From contig NZ_CP120737.1 of assembly GCF_029581195.1 (NCBI RefSeq), forward strand, positions 1 to 64,000: a DNA stretch of 64,000 bases, read 5' to 3'. This DNA is from Solwaraspora sp. WMMD791 (GTDB taxonomy: Bacteria > Actinomycetota > Actinomycetes > Mycobacteriales > Micromonosporaceae). The notes under the pieces are model-generated. The model worked only from the letters and a program-made list of their open reading frames with translations, had not been told where the DNA came from and ran no database searches. A program made the position numbers and the translations under genes. This document shows positions 52,316 through 61,272 of this stretch, piece after piece. Every line of letters begins with the position of its first letter. Position 1 is the first letter of the stretch.

Positions 52316-52790
52316 CTAGAGTCTCCTGGCCAGGTCGTCGCAGGTGAGGCAGGAGCCGCCGGAAGCGAGACAGCTCAGCGCTCCGATCGCGCCGGGATTG
52401 ATCCCGGAGTGCTGCAGTACCTCCTGGAGGAGACTGCTGGCTCGATTCGTGTCGAGTCTGCCAGCGCAAACGAGTTCTTGGAGAATGCTTCCAAAATGGA
52501 GCGTCGCGATCCTGTGTTCTGCCGCAACCCTGCTTGCATCGGTGTCGTTCGTCAGGAAGATGACCTTCTCGCCATCTTTGACAAGGGCGACGCAGCGGGC
52601 AATCGACTCGGCTTCGCCTGTATGCCGGTTTCCACCGACAGCTTTTCCGGCAGCCTCGGCTAGCGATTGCAGGCGCCGATGGACGTCATCGAAGATCTTG
52701 GCGTCGTACTGCTCGCTATCGTCCACGAGGCTGGGCCGCAGACCGATGACGCGAACCGCCTCCGACGCGGCAGACTGCTGTCAACGCCGC
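52316..52790 (-). pseudogene. PIN-domain gene, C-terminal half
   Basis: Reads from about 52790 without a usual start until GTG 52726: SEAVRVIGLRPSLVDDSEQYDAK, then GEAESIARCVALVKDGEKVIF and LTNDTDASRVAAEHRIAT. The conserved E of GEAES and D of TNDTDA belong to the second half of a PIN nuclease. The N-terminal half (LYLDTGVM) is found on the far side of the IS21 element at 54929-55170, in the same direction. An additional frame disturbance exists at the junction. Confidence 0.7.
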
Positions 52791-52847
52791 CCCAATCGTG
52801 ACCACCGTGGTCCGGCTGAAACTGGACCACCCCGGTTTGGTTGATCT

Positions 52848-53642
52848 TCAGTCGTTGGTCTTGGTCGCTGCCGGGACGCGGCCGAGGTCGCGGTCCTTGA
52901 GCCGGTAGCTGTCGCCCTTCATCGAGATGACCTCGGCGTGGTGAACAAGCCGGTCGATCATGGCCGCGGCGACGACGTCATCACCGAAGACCTCTCCCCA
53001 CCGGCCGAAGGGCTTGTTACTGGTGACAATCAGCGAGGCACGTTCGTAGCGGTTCGAAACCAACTGGAAGAACAGGTTCGCCGCTTCGGCTTCGAAGGGG
53101 ATGTAGCCGACCTCGTCGACGATCACCAGCGGGATCCGGCCGAGTTTGACGAGCTCGTCCTGCAGCCGGCCGGCGTGGTGGGCGTCAGCGAGACGGGACA
53201 CCCACTGAGCGGCGGTGGCGAACGCGACCCGGTGTCCGGCCTGGCAGGCCCGGATACCGAGACCGATGGACAGGTGGGTCTTGCCGGTGCCGGGCGGCCC
53301 CAGGAACACGACGTTCTCCTTCGACGCCACGAAGTCCAGAGTGCCCAGGTGGGCGATCGTCTCCCGCTTCAACGACCGCTGGTGTTCGAAGTCGAACTCC
53401 TCCAGGCTCTTGCGTGCCGGGAACCTCGCCGCCCGGATACGTCCCTCACCGCCGTGGGCCTCCCGGGCCGCCACTTCGCGTTGCAGACAGGCGGCGAGGA
53501 ACTCCTCGTGCGTCCACGACTCCGCCCGGGCCCGCTCCGCGAGCCGGTCCACCGACGCCGCCAACGAGGGCGCCTTCAACGCACGGGTGAGGAAAGCGAT
53601 CTCGGAGGAGACGTTGCGGTTGCCGGTCGTTCTGGAGGCCAT
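52848..53642 (-). CDS. istB: IS21 helper ATPase IstB
   Basis: 264 residues from the ATG at 53642, which overlaps the istA stop. N-terminal helices, then Walker A FLGPPGTGKTHLSIGLG near residue 110, AATAAQWVSRL-type region and Walker B IPLVIVDEVGYIPFE, then LIVTSNKPFGRWGEVF. Standard IstB ATPase that assists IstA in transposition. Complete. Confidence 0.93.
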   Translation of the reverse strand: MASRTTGNRNVSSEIAFLTRALKAPSLAASVDRLAERARAESWTHEEFLAACLQREVAAREAHGGEGRIRAARFPARKSLEEFDFEHQRSLKRETIAHLGTLDFVASKENVVFLGPPGTGKTHLSIGLGIRACQAGHRVAFATAAQWVSRLADAHHAGRLQDELVKLGRIPLVIVDEVGYIPFEAEAANLFFQLVSNRYERASLIVTSNKPFGRWGEVFGDDVVAAAMIDRLVHHAEVISMKGDSYRLKDRDLGRVPAATKTND

Positions 53643-54871
53643 CACGCGGCCGCCTCGGCATCGACACCGAACATGCGGTCGTAGTCGGCCAACCTGCGGT
53701 GCTCCACCTCGGCCGTGACCGCCGGTGCCGGCGCCTGCCGCGCGGCGGTCCGCAGATCGGCGGCGGCCTGACGGTGAGCCGGGTCGGTGATGCTCTGATG
53801 CCGCGCCCAGCACCGGTCGTGCCGGGCGACGAGACGGCCCTCGCAGAGCACCTGCACCCGGTCGGCGTCAGCGACCACGTCGACCCGGCGGCCCACCACC
53901 ATCGGGTGCACCGAGTAGTCGTTGCCGTCCAGCCGGACGTAGTGGTCGCGGGGCAGACGGGTGCTCCGCCGCCAGCCGACCACCGGCGCGACCGGCGGCA
54001 GCGTCAGCATCGCCGCTCGGTCGGCCTCCCACCGGTCCACCGGCCGGCAGCCCAGCACCCGGTGCCGACGCTGGTTCGCCCGTACCAGCCATTCGGCAAG
54101 CTGGGCGTTGAAGTCCCGGGGCGAGCTGAACCGGCGCCCGGGCAGGAACGACGTCTCCAGATAGCCGTTCGCCCGCTCCACCAGGCCTTTGGCTTCCGGG
54201 TCCGCCGGCCGGCACTGGAGCACGCGGATCCCGAGAGTGCCACGGAAGCCGTTCATCGCCTCGGTCAACTGCGGCCTGCCGGCACGCCACTGGCCGACCG
54301 CGGACTCGTTGTCCCATACCAACGTCCTGGGCACCCGACCCCACCCGGAGATCAACGTCCAGTGTCCGACCAGCAGATCCGCCGACTGCCGGGACGGGAT
54401 CATCACCGCCGTCAGCCACCGCGAGTACCCGGACACCATCACCATCACCGGCGGCCGTCCGACCTGACCGAACCCCAGGGGCACGTCCGCCGGCGGGAAC
54501 CACAGATCACACTGCGCCAGCTCACCCGGCAGGTACTCGGTGCGCTGCGCCGGGTCAGGCCGGCGGAACAACGGCCGCAGCCGCTGCACCCGGTCACAGA
54601 ACACCGTCTTCCCACGGGTCCACCCGACCCGTTCCATGATCACCGTCGAGGGCATGTCCGGGAACTCCGCCAACAACGCCCTGATCTGCGGCTCGACCGC
54701 GTCCACGATCGAGCCCTTCGCAGCCCGTCGGTACCGCGGCGGCTCATCACTGGCCAACGCCTTCTTCACGGTGTTGCGAGACATCCTCAACCGCCGTGCG
54801 ATGGCCTGAATCGCCATACCCTCCGACCGCCGCAGCCGCCGGATCTCCGCCCAGTCCTCCACGCTCAGCAC
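53642..54871 (-). CDS. istA: IS21 transposase IstA
   Basis: 409 residues. N-terminal HTH (EDWAEIRRLRRSEGMAIQAIARRL, RMSRNTVKKAL), the DDE core with QCDLWF, LVWDNESAVG and DPEAKGLVERANGYLETSFLPGR, and a C-terminal IstA region (YSVHPMVVGRRVDVVADAD). Overlaps istB by 1 nt. Intact. Confidence 0.93.
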   Translation of the reverse strand: MLSVEDWAEIRRLRRSEGMAIQAIARRLRMSRNTVKKALASDEPPRYRRAAKGSIVDAVEPQIRALLAEFPDMPSTVIMERVGWTRGKTVFCDRVQRLRPLFRRPDPAQRTEYLPGELAQCDLWFPPADVPLGFGQVGRPPVMVMVSGYSRWLTAVMIPSRQSADLLVGHWTLISGWGRVPRTLVWDNESAVGQWRAGRPQLTEAMNGFRGTLGIRVLQCRPADPEAKGLVERANGYLETSFLPGRRFSSPRDFNAQLAEWLVRANQRRHRVLGCRPVDRWEADRAAMLTLPPVAPVVGWRRSTRLPRDHYVRLDGNDYSVHPMVVGRRVDVVADADRVQVLCEGRLVARHDRCWARHQSITDPAHRQAAADLRTAARQAPAPAVTAEVEHRRLADYDRMFGVDAEAAA

Positions 54872-54928
54872 CTCCCGATGCTTCAGGAGGTGGTCCCGAT
54901 TCAGCCGGAACCACGTGGTCAGTTTTCA

Positions 54929-55170
54929 CGCGGAGCTGACAACTGCATCCAGCCACTGTTCTCGGCCCGAGGCTTGGTGCGGTAGCGGATCTCGTCCAGT
55001 ACGGCGCTGGTGATCTGGACACGACCCGCGTAGTAACCGAAAAGTATGAACGATAGCCACTGCCGAGCAGCTGCGCAGAGCATGACACCAGTGTCGAGAT
55101 ACAGGGTAGTGTCCGGCGACCCTCGGCGGGGGAGGACCTGACTGAAGGCAGGCCGAGGGCGTTCCGGCAT
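54929..55170 (-). pseudogene. PIN-domain gene, N-terminal half
   Basis: From ATG 55170: TTLYLDTGVMLCAAARQWLS, then VQITSAVLDEIRYR, the first conserved Asp and the DE pair of a PIN-domain nuclease. Reading stops at the IS21 edge (LSAPREN then stop). The rest is at 52316-52790. PIN proteins are RNases, often toxins; this one is inactivated by the insertion. Confidence 0.65.
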
Positions 55171-55260
55171 GGTCTCTGCCGGAGGTAGCCGCGTCTGCCT
55201 TTGTGGCATCATGCGCGGGGATGGCTTGCCCGGCCCTGACGTCACCCTGTCTGTCCTTCC

Positions 55261-57030
55261 CTACAGGAAGCTTGATCCGGCGGTCACAGCTGCGGGAGTC
55301 CGGTTCGCCCACGCATCCGCAGAGGCGCACCACCGTCGGACGCCACAACTGCTACAACCCGGGTTTGGTTGAGGACTCCAATCGTTGTCGGCGAGCCACC
55401 GGTGACCGAGTCGCCTGATGCGACCTCGAGCCATCTTCATCAGGGGTAGGTCATCCGTCGAGTAGTGGTGCACGACGCTGCCCTCGGGTGAAAGCAGCTC
55501 AAGCTCGACCTCGCCTCGGACCGCGCCGAAGCACTTGGCCATGCCCGCCTCAAGTGCCCGTAGTCCCCATGCCACGGCGAGGTAGCGGGTGAAGAGTTCA
55601 TCCTTGTCGCCCAGAGGCAGCGCATGAACTGTCTTGACCTCGCGGAGGACAAAGCTGTCGCCAACACGCCACGCGGCGTCGACCTTCGTGGCGATCACCA
55701 GGTCGGCTGCCGGGTCGAAGCCATACAGTGTCTGCTCGGTCATGAACTCGTCGATCCGGCCTGCCTGCAGCGGGCATCCGCCCAGGTGCTGCAGGAGGTA
55801 CGGATAGGCAAGTCGATACTCGTCGGGATCGAGGACGTCGGTACCGAAGTGCGCGGTGTCCGATCCTGGTACGGGGAGATCGGAGGGCGAGCATCGATGA
55901 CCGCGACGGTGCGCAGCGGCCAGCCAGCGGTGGACGGACACGCCGCGAACCCGGTACTCGCTGTGCTCCTGCGAGCTGGGGAGGTGCAGGTCGCGTTCCA
56001 TGTACCACTGGGACGGGCACCGGTCGTACACCTCAAGGTCAGATGCTGACAGCGACCCCGTCCAATCTCTCCGCTGTTTTGCTGCCAGGAAGCCAGGCAG
56101 GGACATTAGTTTGCCACAGGCACCCCCGATTCTGCACTGGGCACAGCCGTGTCCCGGCACGGCCTCGGTGCCCATAGCGGCGGCTTTCGCGGCACTCCTC
56201 CCGTGTAGTTCATACAGCTCGTCAGCGTGTTCAGGAGTGATGCCCGGTAGAACGTGGTGTTCAATCCCGTCAATCAGGCCGATCTCGCTGACCCAGATCC
56301 TCTGTACGCTGTTCTCGGTACCGGTATGTGCGGCAATATGCGCTGCGATGTATGCCCATGCGGTTGTGGGAGTCTGAGCTGAGCCCAGCCTAAATCTACG
56401 TATCTCGATGACGCCGCCCGGGGCCTCGTATGCTGGTCCCCAGACCGTGAGGGTTGCTGTGTCGGCCTTCCTGAGGCTGCTCGTTGGGCCAAGGAATCGA
56501 AGTTGTCCAAGCTGCTCCACCCGCGCCTCGTGGTACTGGTAGTACAGGTCGAGGGCGTGATCGAGGAACCGCCGCGCGCCGTCGTGCCACGCGGTGAAGG
56601 CGAGGCGTCCAAGTTGGACAGCCTCGTCCCGTGCGATCCCTGCTGCGAGATGCCGTTCAACCTGTTTGATGGCGTTCATCAGGGTGCCGAGCAGCATGGG
56701 CTGCCGTCGGAGGTGCCATCCGCCGGTATCCGGATAGGTCTCTGGCCTCGCCTTCAGCGCGAGGCTGAGCGAGCAGGAGTTGCCGCGGGTGGCGTTTTCG
56801 CCGTCGGTTGCGCTGACGCGGTACGTCGGCTCGCTCCGTCTCAGTGGAATGCCCGGATTCCAGGTCACATCATCCTGCCTTGCGTGTGGTTGCTCACAGG
56901 TAACCGAATTACCCAACAGGCTATTCCGTCCAGCGGCGTTCCCTGCTGATGGAACCGGGGTTGTGGACGCTCGCAGATATGTTCCAGCGTCCAACAATTC
57001 TGATCCTCGGGTGGAACTCTCGAGGCTCAT
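55261..57030 (-). CDS. RecB/Cas4-like PD-(D/E)XK nuclease with Fe-S cysteines
   Basis: 589 residues. The C-terminal ~260 residues form a RecB-type nuclease: SASDLEVYDRCPSQWYMERDL (first Fe-S Cys), RVRGVSVHRWL (H of motif I), IATKVDAAWRVGDSFVLREVKTV (Asp, then E-x-K) and a final PGCSSCGVRRWC (three Cys). The middle (~150-320) is unrecognised, with GCAQCRIGGACG giving another Cys group. The start is uncertain: ATG 56697 or 56679 would remove about 110 residues. Cas4/AddB-type proteins are exonucleases in repair, defence or adaptation; no helicase or Cas genes are nearby. Confidence 0.7.
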   Translation of the reverse strand: MSLESSTRGSELLDAGTYLRASTTPVPSAGNAAGRNSLLGNSVTCEQPHARQDDVTWNPGIPLRRSEPTYRVSATDGENATRGNSCSLSLALKARPETYPDTGGWHLRRQPMLLGTLMNAIKQVERHLAAGIARDEAVQLGRLAFTAWHDGARRFLDHALDLYYQYHEARVEQLGQLRFLGPTSSLRKADTATLTVWGPAYEAPGGVIEIRRFRLGSAQTPTTAWAYIAAHIAAHTGTENSVQRIWVSEIGLIDGIEHHVLPGITPEHADELYELHGRSAAKAAAMGTEAVPGHGCAQCRIGGACGKLMSLPGFLAAKQRRDWTGSLSASDLEVYDRCPSQWYMERDLHLPSSQEHSEYRVRGVSVHRWLAAAHRRGHRCSPSDLPVPGSDTAHFGTDVLDPDEYRLAYPYLLQHLGGCPLQAGRIDEFMTEQTLYGFDPAADLVIATKVDAAWRVGDSFVLREVKTVHALPLGDKDELFTRYLAVAWGLRALEAGMAKCFGAVRGEVELELLSPEGSVVHHYSTDDLPLMKMARGRIRRLGHRWLADNDWSPQPNPGCSSCGVRRWCASADAWANRTPAAVTAGSSFL

Positions 57031-57233
57031 TCACGAATAGCTTTGTGCTGCCGGTGCGTGGAGTCAAGCACCGCACGTCTTCGGCGTGTCGCTCTTGTCG
57101 GAGCGGCCCTCGAGGGTGCCCGAACTAGAACAAGTGTTCGATCTAGTGGTGCTCGGTGTCCTATCGGCTCATCGTCGGGGCGTCCCTGGTACCGGTGCGG
57201 TCGGCACTCGCCCCAAGGCGCTCCGGAGTGAAC

Positions 57234-58157
57234 CTACTCGATCGGCAGCGAGGGTCCGCTCACTGCGACGAGTATCAGCAGGATCACAGTGATGAGCAGG
57301 ATGGCCATGACCACGCTCTGGCTCATTGACAGGTGACTCCAGGTTCGTAGCTCCTGCCGGATGCGCTGTCGAAGTGGGGTTCGCGGCCGGCCCGCTTCCG
57401 CTTCGCGCCACTCTCCATCGACGAGTACCCAGTCGCGTAGATGGAACGCCGATGGCTTCGGAGACCCTGGACTGCGGTCGATGAGTTGATCATCGGCTTG
57501 TTCGAGCGTCACCTGGTCCGGGCGGGCGGTCTGAGAGCCGCTGGGGCGCTCCCCGGACTTGCCATCCTTGAGCCTCTGCCAGACACGGAGCCAAACTTCT
57601 TGCTCCGGACCTGGCAGGTCAGCGGCGATGAGGAAGCTCTCGACTAGCTTGCGGCTGGGTAGGCTCGTTCGCTGCAGGGCAGCGCACAGCGTCGATGGAG
57701 CTACGCGCTTGGGGAGATGCTCCGTCCGCTGGGCGACCTCCCGGAAGGAGAGGCCTGACCACTCGCGAAGCTTCTTCAGCGCGTCCACATACTCATCCGG
57801 AGTAGAGGCTTCAGCCGGATCAGGGGCAGGCAGGTCTTGGCTACGAGGCATCTGGCGCTGGTTCGCCCCCCGGCCTGCTTCGGCGCCGGCGAGGGTATTC
57901 CTGCGAGCGATCCACTCGTCTGGGTCACCACCACAGGCCGTCACGAAGGCTTTCAGGAGGTTGGGTGATGGGAGGTTGTGGCCCTGGTCGGCGCCCCAGA
58001 CTGCGCTCTTTGAGTAGTAACTGCTGAGGGCGATAGCGCCGTAGCTGAGCTTGGCCTCTTGACGCAGCTTGCGGAGGTCGTACCCAAACTGGGCGATCGC
58101 GCTAGTCTCCGGGCTGGCCGGATGCTGTTCTTGATTTTTCATTGTAGTTGCCGCCAT
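57234..58157 (-). CDS. Double-HTH regulator with C-terminal TM
   Basis: About 307 residues from the ATG at 58157. HTH 1 near 18-70 (FGYDLRKLRQEAKLSYGAIALSSYYSKSAV), HTH 2 near 118-170 (YVDALKKLREWSGLSFREVAQRTEHLPKRV), a Pro/Ser/Gln linker, then one membrane segment at the C-terminus (VVMAILLITVILLILVAVSG). Membrane-anchored XRE-type proteins of this layout are common in actinomycetes. Unknown target. Confidence 0.75.
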   Translation of the reverse strand: MAATTMKNQEQHPASPETSAIAQFGYDLRKLRQEAKLSYGAIALSSYYSKSAVWGADQGHNLPSPNLLKAFVTACGGDPDEWIARRNTLAGAEAGRGANQRQMPRSQDLPAPDPAEASTPDEYVDALKKLREWSGLSFREVAQRTEHLPKRVAPSTLCAALQRTSLPSRKLVESFLIAADLPGPEQEVWLRVWQRLKDGKSGERPSGSQTARPDQVTLEQADDQLIDRSPGSPKPSAFHLRDWVLVDGEWREAEAGRPRTPLRQRIRQELRTWSHLSMSQSVVMAILLITVILLILVAVSGPSLPIE

Positions 58158-59596
58158 ACGCAGGGTGACCCTCTGTCGCCCTGGCGCAGCGGAGTCAGTC
58201 CTCCCGTGTCCGACGGCCGGGCTGACTGGTGGCACCGCCCTGTCGGTGAGCCATGCGTCGGCGCTCCAGAGCGAGACGTGCCGGCGCGCGAAGCGTCACG
58301 GAGAGGTTCTGAAGCGGGGAGGCGAGATGACCGTTGGTCCCGGTCATCCGGTTGGGAACCGCAGTGCCGGAGCCCGCCAACTCCTGCCACCGACGGTACG
58401 GGTTGCGCTGTACAGGCGACAACGCTGTCTCCTTCGGATGTAGTGGAGGGCTGAGGGATGCACGCTCCGTAGTACTCCGCCCTGCGGTGGTTGGTCCTCC
58501 GCTGCAGGGTGAAGTGGTGCCCCGGTAGATAGAAATAGCAACGTGAGGACTGGTCGGGTAGGTGTTCACCGTTCGTAAACAGTTGTACGAGCCGTAAATG
58601 ACAGTTTTGTCCGTTATGACCTGCCTGTGTTGTAGGTCCGTAACCATCGCTGCGGAACGCTCCGGGTGAACGCCGTGTCGTTCAGGCCGGTGTTCCGAAC
58701 GCCCACTTCGAACCGGTTGACTACTTCCGCCGGGCGGAACCTTGACTTGAGAATTGCAGCGCGCTCAGGTGCGCCGTTCGTTGCATGCACAGGCGGCATG
58801 TTCCGGTCGGCCTCCTGTCCAGCAAGTGGAGGTAGATGAGCGCGGTGGGCAGCTGTTGGTCCCAGCTGCCCGTGCGGAGCGTGACGGATGCTTCCGGGGA
58901 GGGCAGTCCGTCGAAGACGTTCCGGCAGTCTACGGTCGGGAAACCACCCCCCGCTCGACCGCAGTCGCTGTCCGCACCCCATTCCTCGGTCGCCGTGCCT
59001 GGGTCGACGTCGGGTGGAAGCCCAGGCCCGGCGGCGACCCCCGGATCGCCTCGTTGGCGGCCCACTTCCGGCCACGCACCTCACCCCCAGGGTGGTCCGG
59101 TAGAGACAATCGATCAATCGGCCATTGATCAAGTGCAGTGTTCCGGACTGTACTGCCTGGTCAACCGACCGCACCAGTCACGAATGACCCTCTCGTTCGC
59201 TGGTGCCCTACCTGGACCTTTCCGTCCGAATAGGCGCTGGGCGGTTGCGTGGAACTTCCATGCGGATCAGGGCGCGAGTCCGTCCTCTGAGTGCTTGACG
59301 ACACGGTGGCGGCTCAGGCGCTATGCACCGCAACTCGATGCTTGGTTGTAGCCGTGGCCCGCACGAGGGTGTAAGCAGCATCCGTGAGCAGCAGTGGCGG
59401 TCGCGGATGGAACCTCGGAGTGAGGCAACGCCGGCTGGTATGTGCGAACCTGATCATGTCCGAGCCCTGGGCAGACGGTCACCTCGTTCGGCCGCTCGCC
59501 GGTTCGCCCCGAACCAGGCACGGGGTAGGCCAGCGGCCATCCGCATCTACCGCGTCCAGCCACCACCAAGATCAACCTATGTCAACGGCGGACTGG
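58158..59596 (+). other. Long region without an intact gene
   Basis: About 1.4 kb. Numerous short open frames on both strands are unconvincing. The only protein-like piece is a short integrase-like tail around 58790-58870. The region is probably decayed mobile DNA between the HTH regulator and the ISL3 element. Confidence 0.4.
58790..58870 (-). pseudogene. Possible tyrosine-recombinase C-terminal scrap
   Basis: In one minus-strand frame TALIYLHLLDRR reads like the catalytic-tyrosine tail (A-A-L-I-Y-x-H) of actinobacterial phage integrases. Neither the preceding R-H-x-x-R region nor a continuation is found. Only a short match, so this is tentative. Confidence 0.3.
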
Positions 59597-61272
59597 GACT
59601 GGCTCTGGCGCACATTTTGTGATTGCTCCTGGCCGTCGCTCAGACTGCTGCGAGGACGCGTTTGCGGAGGAGGTCGAGGTTCGCGCGGCCGTACATCTGC
59701 CGTTTGATCGTCTTGATCCGGTTGACCTGGCCTTCGACTGGGCCTGAGCTCCAGGGCTGGGTGAGGCCGGCGACGACGGCGTCGCGGTCGCTGACCAGGC
59801 CAGCGGCGAAGCCGCGGAGTTCGGGGTATCCGCAGTTCCGGGCGCGGTCGATCCAGGTGTCGAGGTGGTGTCCGGTGCCCTGGTGGCGGACCAGTGCGGC
59901 GAACCCTCGGGCGAGGTCGGCGATGGTGTCGAGGTCCGGGCAGCGGCTGCGGGCGTCGGCGAGATCAGCGCGGTCGTCGTCGGTGAGTTTGTGGCCGGGT
60001 CGCATGATCCAGCCGGTGATCCGCCGGGCTGACGGCACCCGGACGGTCACGGGGGTGGGTCGGGTGCGATTCGTGGCGAGCCAGTCCCGTAGTACGCGCA
60101 GGCTGCCCTGGTAGCCGCGGGCCAGGATCTCGGCGTGCAGGTCGGCTGTCTGGTGGACGCCGTCGGTGAGTCGTTGCCGCAGGTAGGGGTGGAACGGGGC
60201 GAGGACGCTGGGTCGGCTGCTGGTGTTCGGGCCGATCAACGCCTCAGCGGTGGCGGCGCGGGCGTACCTGCGGGCGGTCCTGACGTTCATGTCGAGCCGG
60301 CGGGCTGTCGCTTTGATCGAGAGTCCTTCGGCTCGTAGGGCGTGTACGGCGGCGTGGCGGTGGCGGGTGTTGTCCGCCCGGCGTCCCGTCTTGGCCGGCT
60401 CGCCCAGGGCGGCAGGTGCGGCCAGGGCAGGTGTCGGGTCGGTGTGTGTCTGCAGGCACCGGCGGTGTCCACGGACGACCTTCTCGACGGTGTCGCTGAG
60501 GTTTTTGAGCAGGTGCCAGCGGTCGGCGATCTGGATCGCGTCCGGCGCACCCTTGCGGGCGCCCTCGGCGTAGCTGCCCCCACGATCCCGGCAGATGGCC
60601 TGGACTCCGGGGTGCTCGCGCAGCCAGTCGGCGAGGATGTCGGCGGTGCGGTCGGGCAGCACGTCGATCGGTCGGCGAGTGTGCATGTCGAGCAGCACGG
60701 TGGCGTAGCGGTGTCCACGACGGCGGGCGAAGTCGTCCACGCCCAGCACCGTCGGGGTGACCAGTTGCGGGTCGGGCATCCGCCGGATCATCCGGATCAA
60801 CGTCGTACGGGACACGGACACCGTCAACCGCTGCGCCAGTCGGCTGCCCGGCCGGCCACCCAACGCCACGGCGACCGCTTCCAGGTCGCCTGCCGCCTCG
60901 ACGGTGTGCCGGGCGTACCGTCGGGTCAACCCGGGCACCTGCTCGACGAACGTCCGCCGCCGACACCCGGCGTTCATGCAGGCGAACCGGCGGACCGTCA
61001 ACGCGACCAGCACCTCGTGGCCGCCGAGTCTGACATCAGCCAACCGCCGCAGGTAGCGACCGTGCACTGTGGTCGACCATGTGCCGCAGGCTCCACACGC
61101 CGCCCGTACCGTTCGCGTCGCCGCGTTGATCCTGACTCCGGCGGCCCGGACCACCACCGCCTCCAACCGCAGACCAGCCAGATGCGGGAGCAACGCCGCA
61201 ATGATCTCCACCCGGGCACCCAACCCGACCTACCAGCGAGCACGACTCACAAAATGTGCGCCAGAGCCAGTC
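59597..61272. mobile_element. ISL3-family insertion sequence
   Basis: Ends are perfect 26-bp inverted repeats: GACTGGCTCTGGCGCACATT (then TTGTGA) from 59597 and its exact complement ending at 61272. The transposase lies on the minus strand. Flanking 8-bp sequences (59589-59596 and 61273-61280) do not match, so no target duplication remains. The right end abuts a second ISL3-type transposase. Confidence 0.85.
59640..61223 (-). CDS. ISL3-family transposase
   Basis: 527 residues. N-terminal zinc finger (VRAACGACGTWSTTVHGRYLRRLADVRLGG, RRFACMNAGCRRRTF), HTH, the DDE core beginning VLGVDDFARRRGHRYATVLLD, AICRDRGGSYAEGAR, IQIADRWHLLKNL, and a C-terminal SSGPVEGQVNRIKTIKRQMYGRANLDLLRKR. Complete and intact-looking within perfect terminal repeats. 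Confidence 0.92.
   Translation of the reverse strand: MGARVEIIAALLPHLAGLRLEAVVVRAAGVRINAATRTVRAACGACGTWSTTVHGRYLRRLADVRLGGHEVLVALTVRRFACMNAGCRRRTFVEQVPGLTRRYARHTVEAAGDLEAVAVALGGRPGSRLAQRLTVSVSRTTLIRMIRRMPDPQLVTPTVLGVDDFARRRGHRYATVLLDMHTRRPIDVLPDRTADILADWLREHPGVQAICRDRGGSYAEGARKGAPDAIQIADRWHLLKNLSDTVEKVVRGHRRCLQTHTDPTPALAAPAALGEPAKTGRRADNTRHRHAAVHALRAEGLSIKATARRLDMNVRTARRYARAATAEALIGPNTSSRPSVLAPFHPYLRQRLTDGVHQTADLHAEILARGYQGSLRVLRDWLATNRTRPTPVTVRVPSARRITGWIMRPGHKLTDDDRADLADARSRCPDLDTIADLARGFAALVRHQGTGHHLDTWIDRARNCGYPELRGFAAGLVSDRDAVVAGLTQPWSSGPVEGQVNRIKTIKRQMYGRANLDLLRKRVLAAV

Larger units (their letters stand above)
52817..54928. mobile_element. IS21-family element splitting a PIN gene
   Basis: istA and istB on the minus strand, flanked by imperfect inverted ends: TGAAACTGGACCAC at 52817 and TGAAAACTGACCAC read inward from 54928. 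Outer limits are therefore approximate. The element separates the two halves of a PIN-domain gene. No matching target duplication was identified at the edges. Confidence 0.7.

Noticed and set aside
53699-54985. Plus-strand open frame opposite istA
   Set aside because: Arg/Pro/His-rich antisense shadow of the transposase gene.
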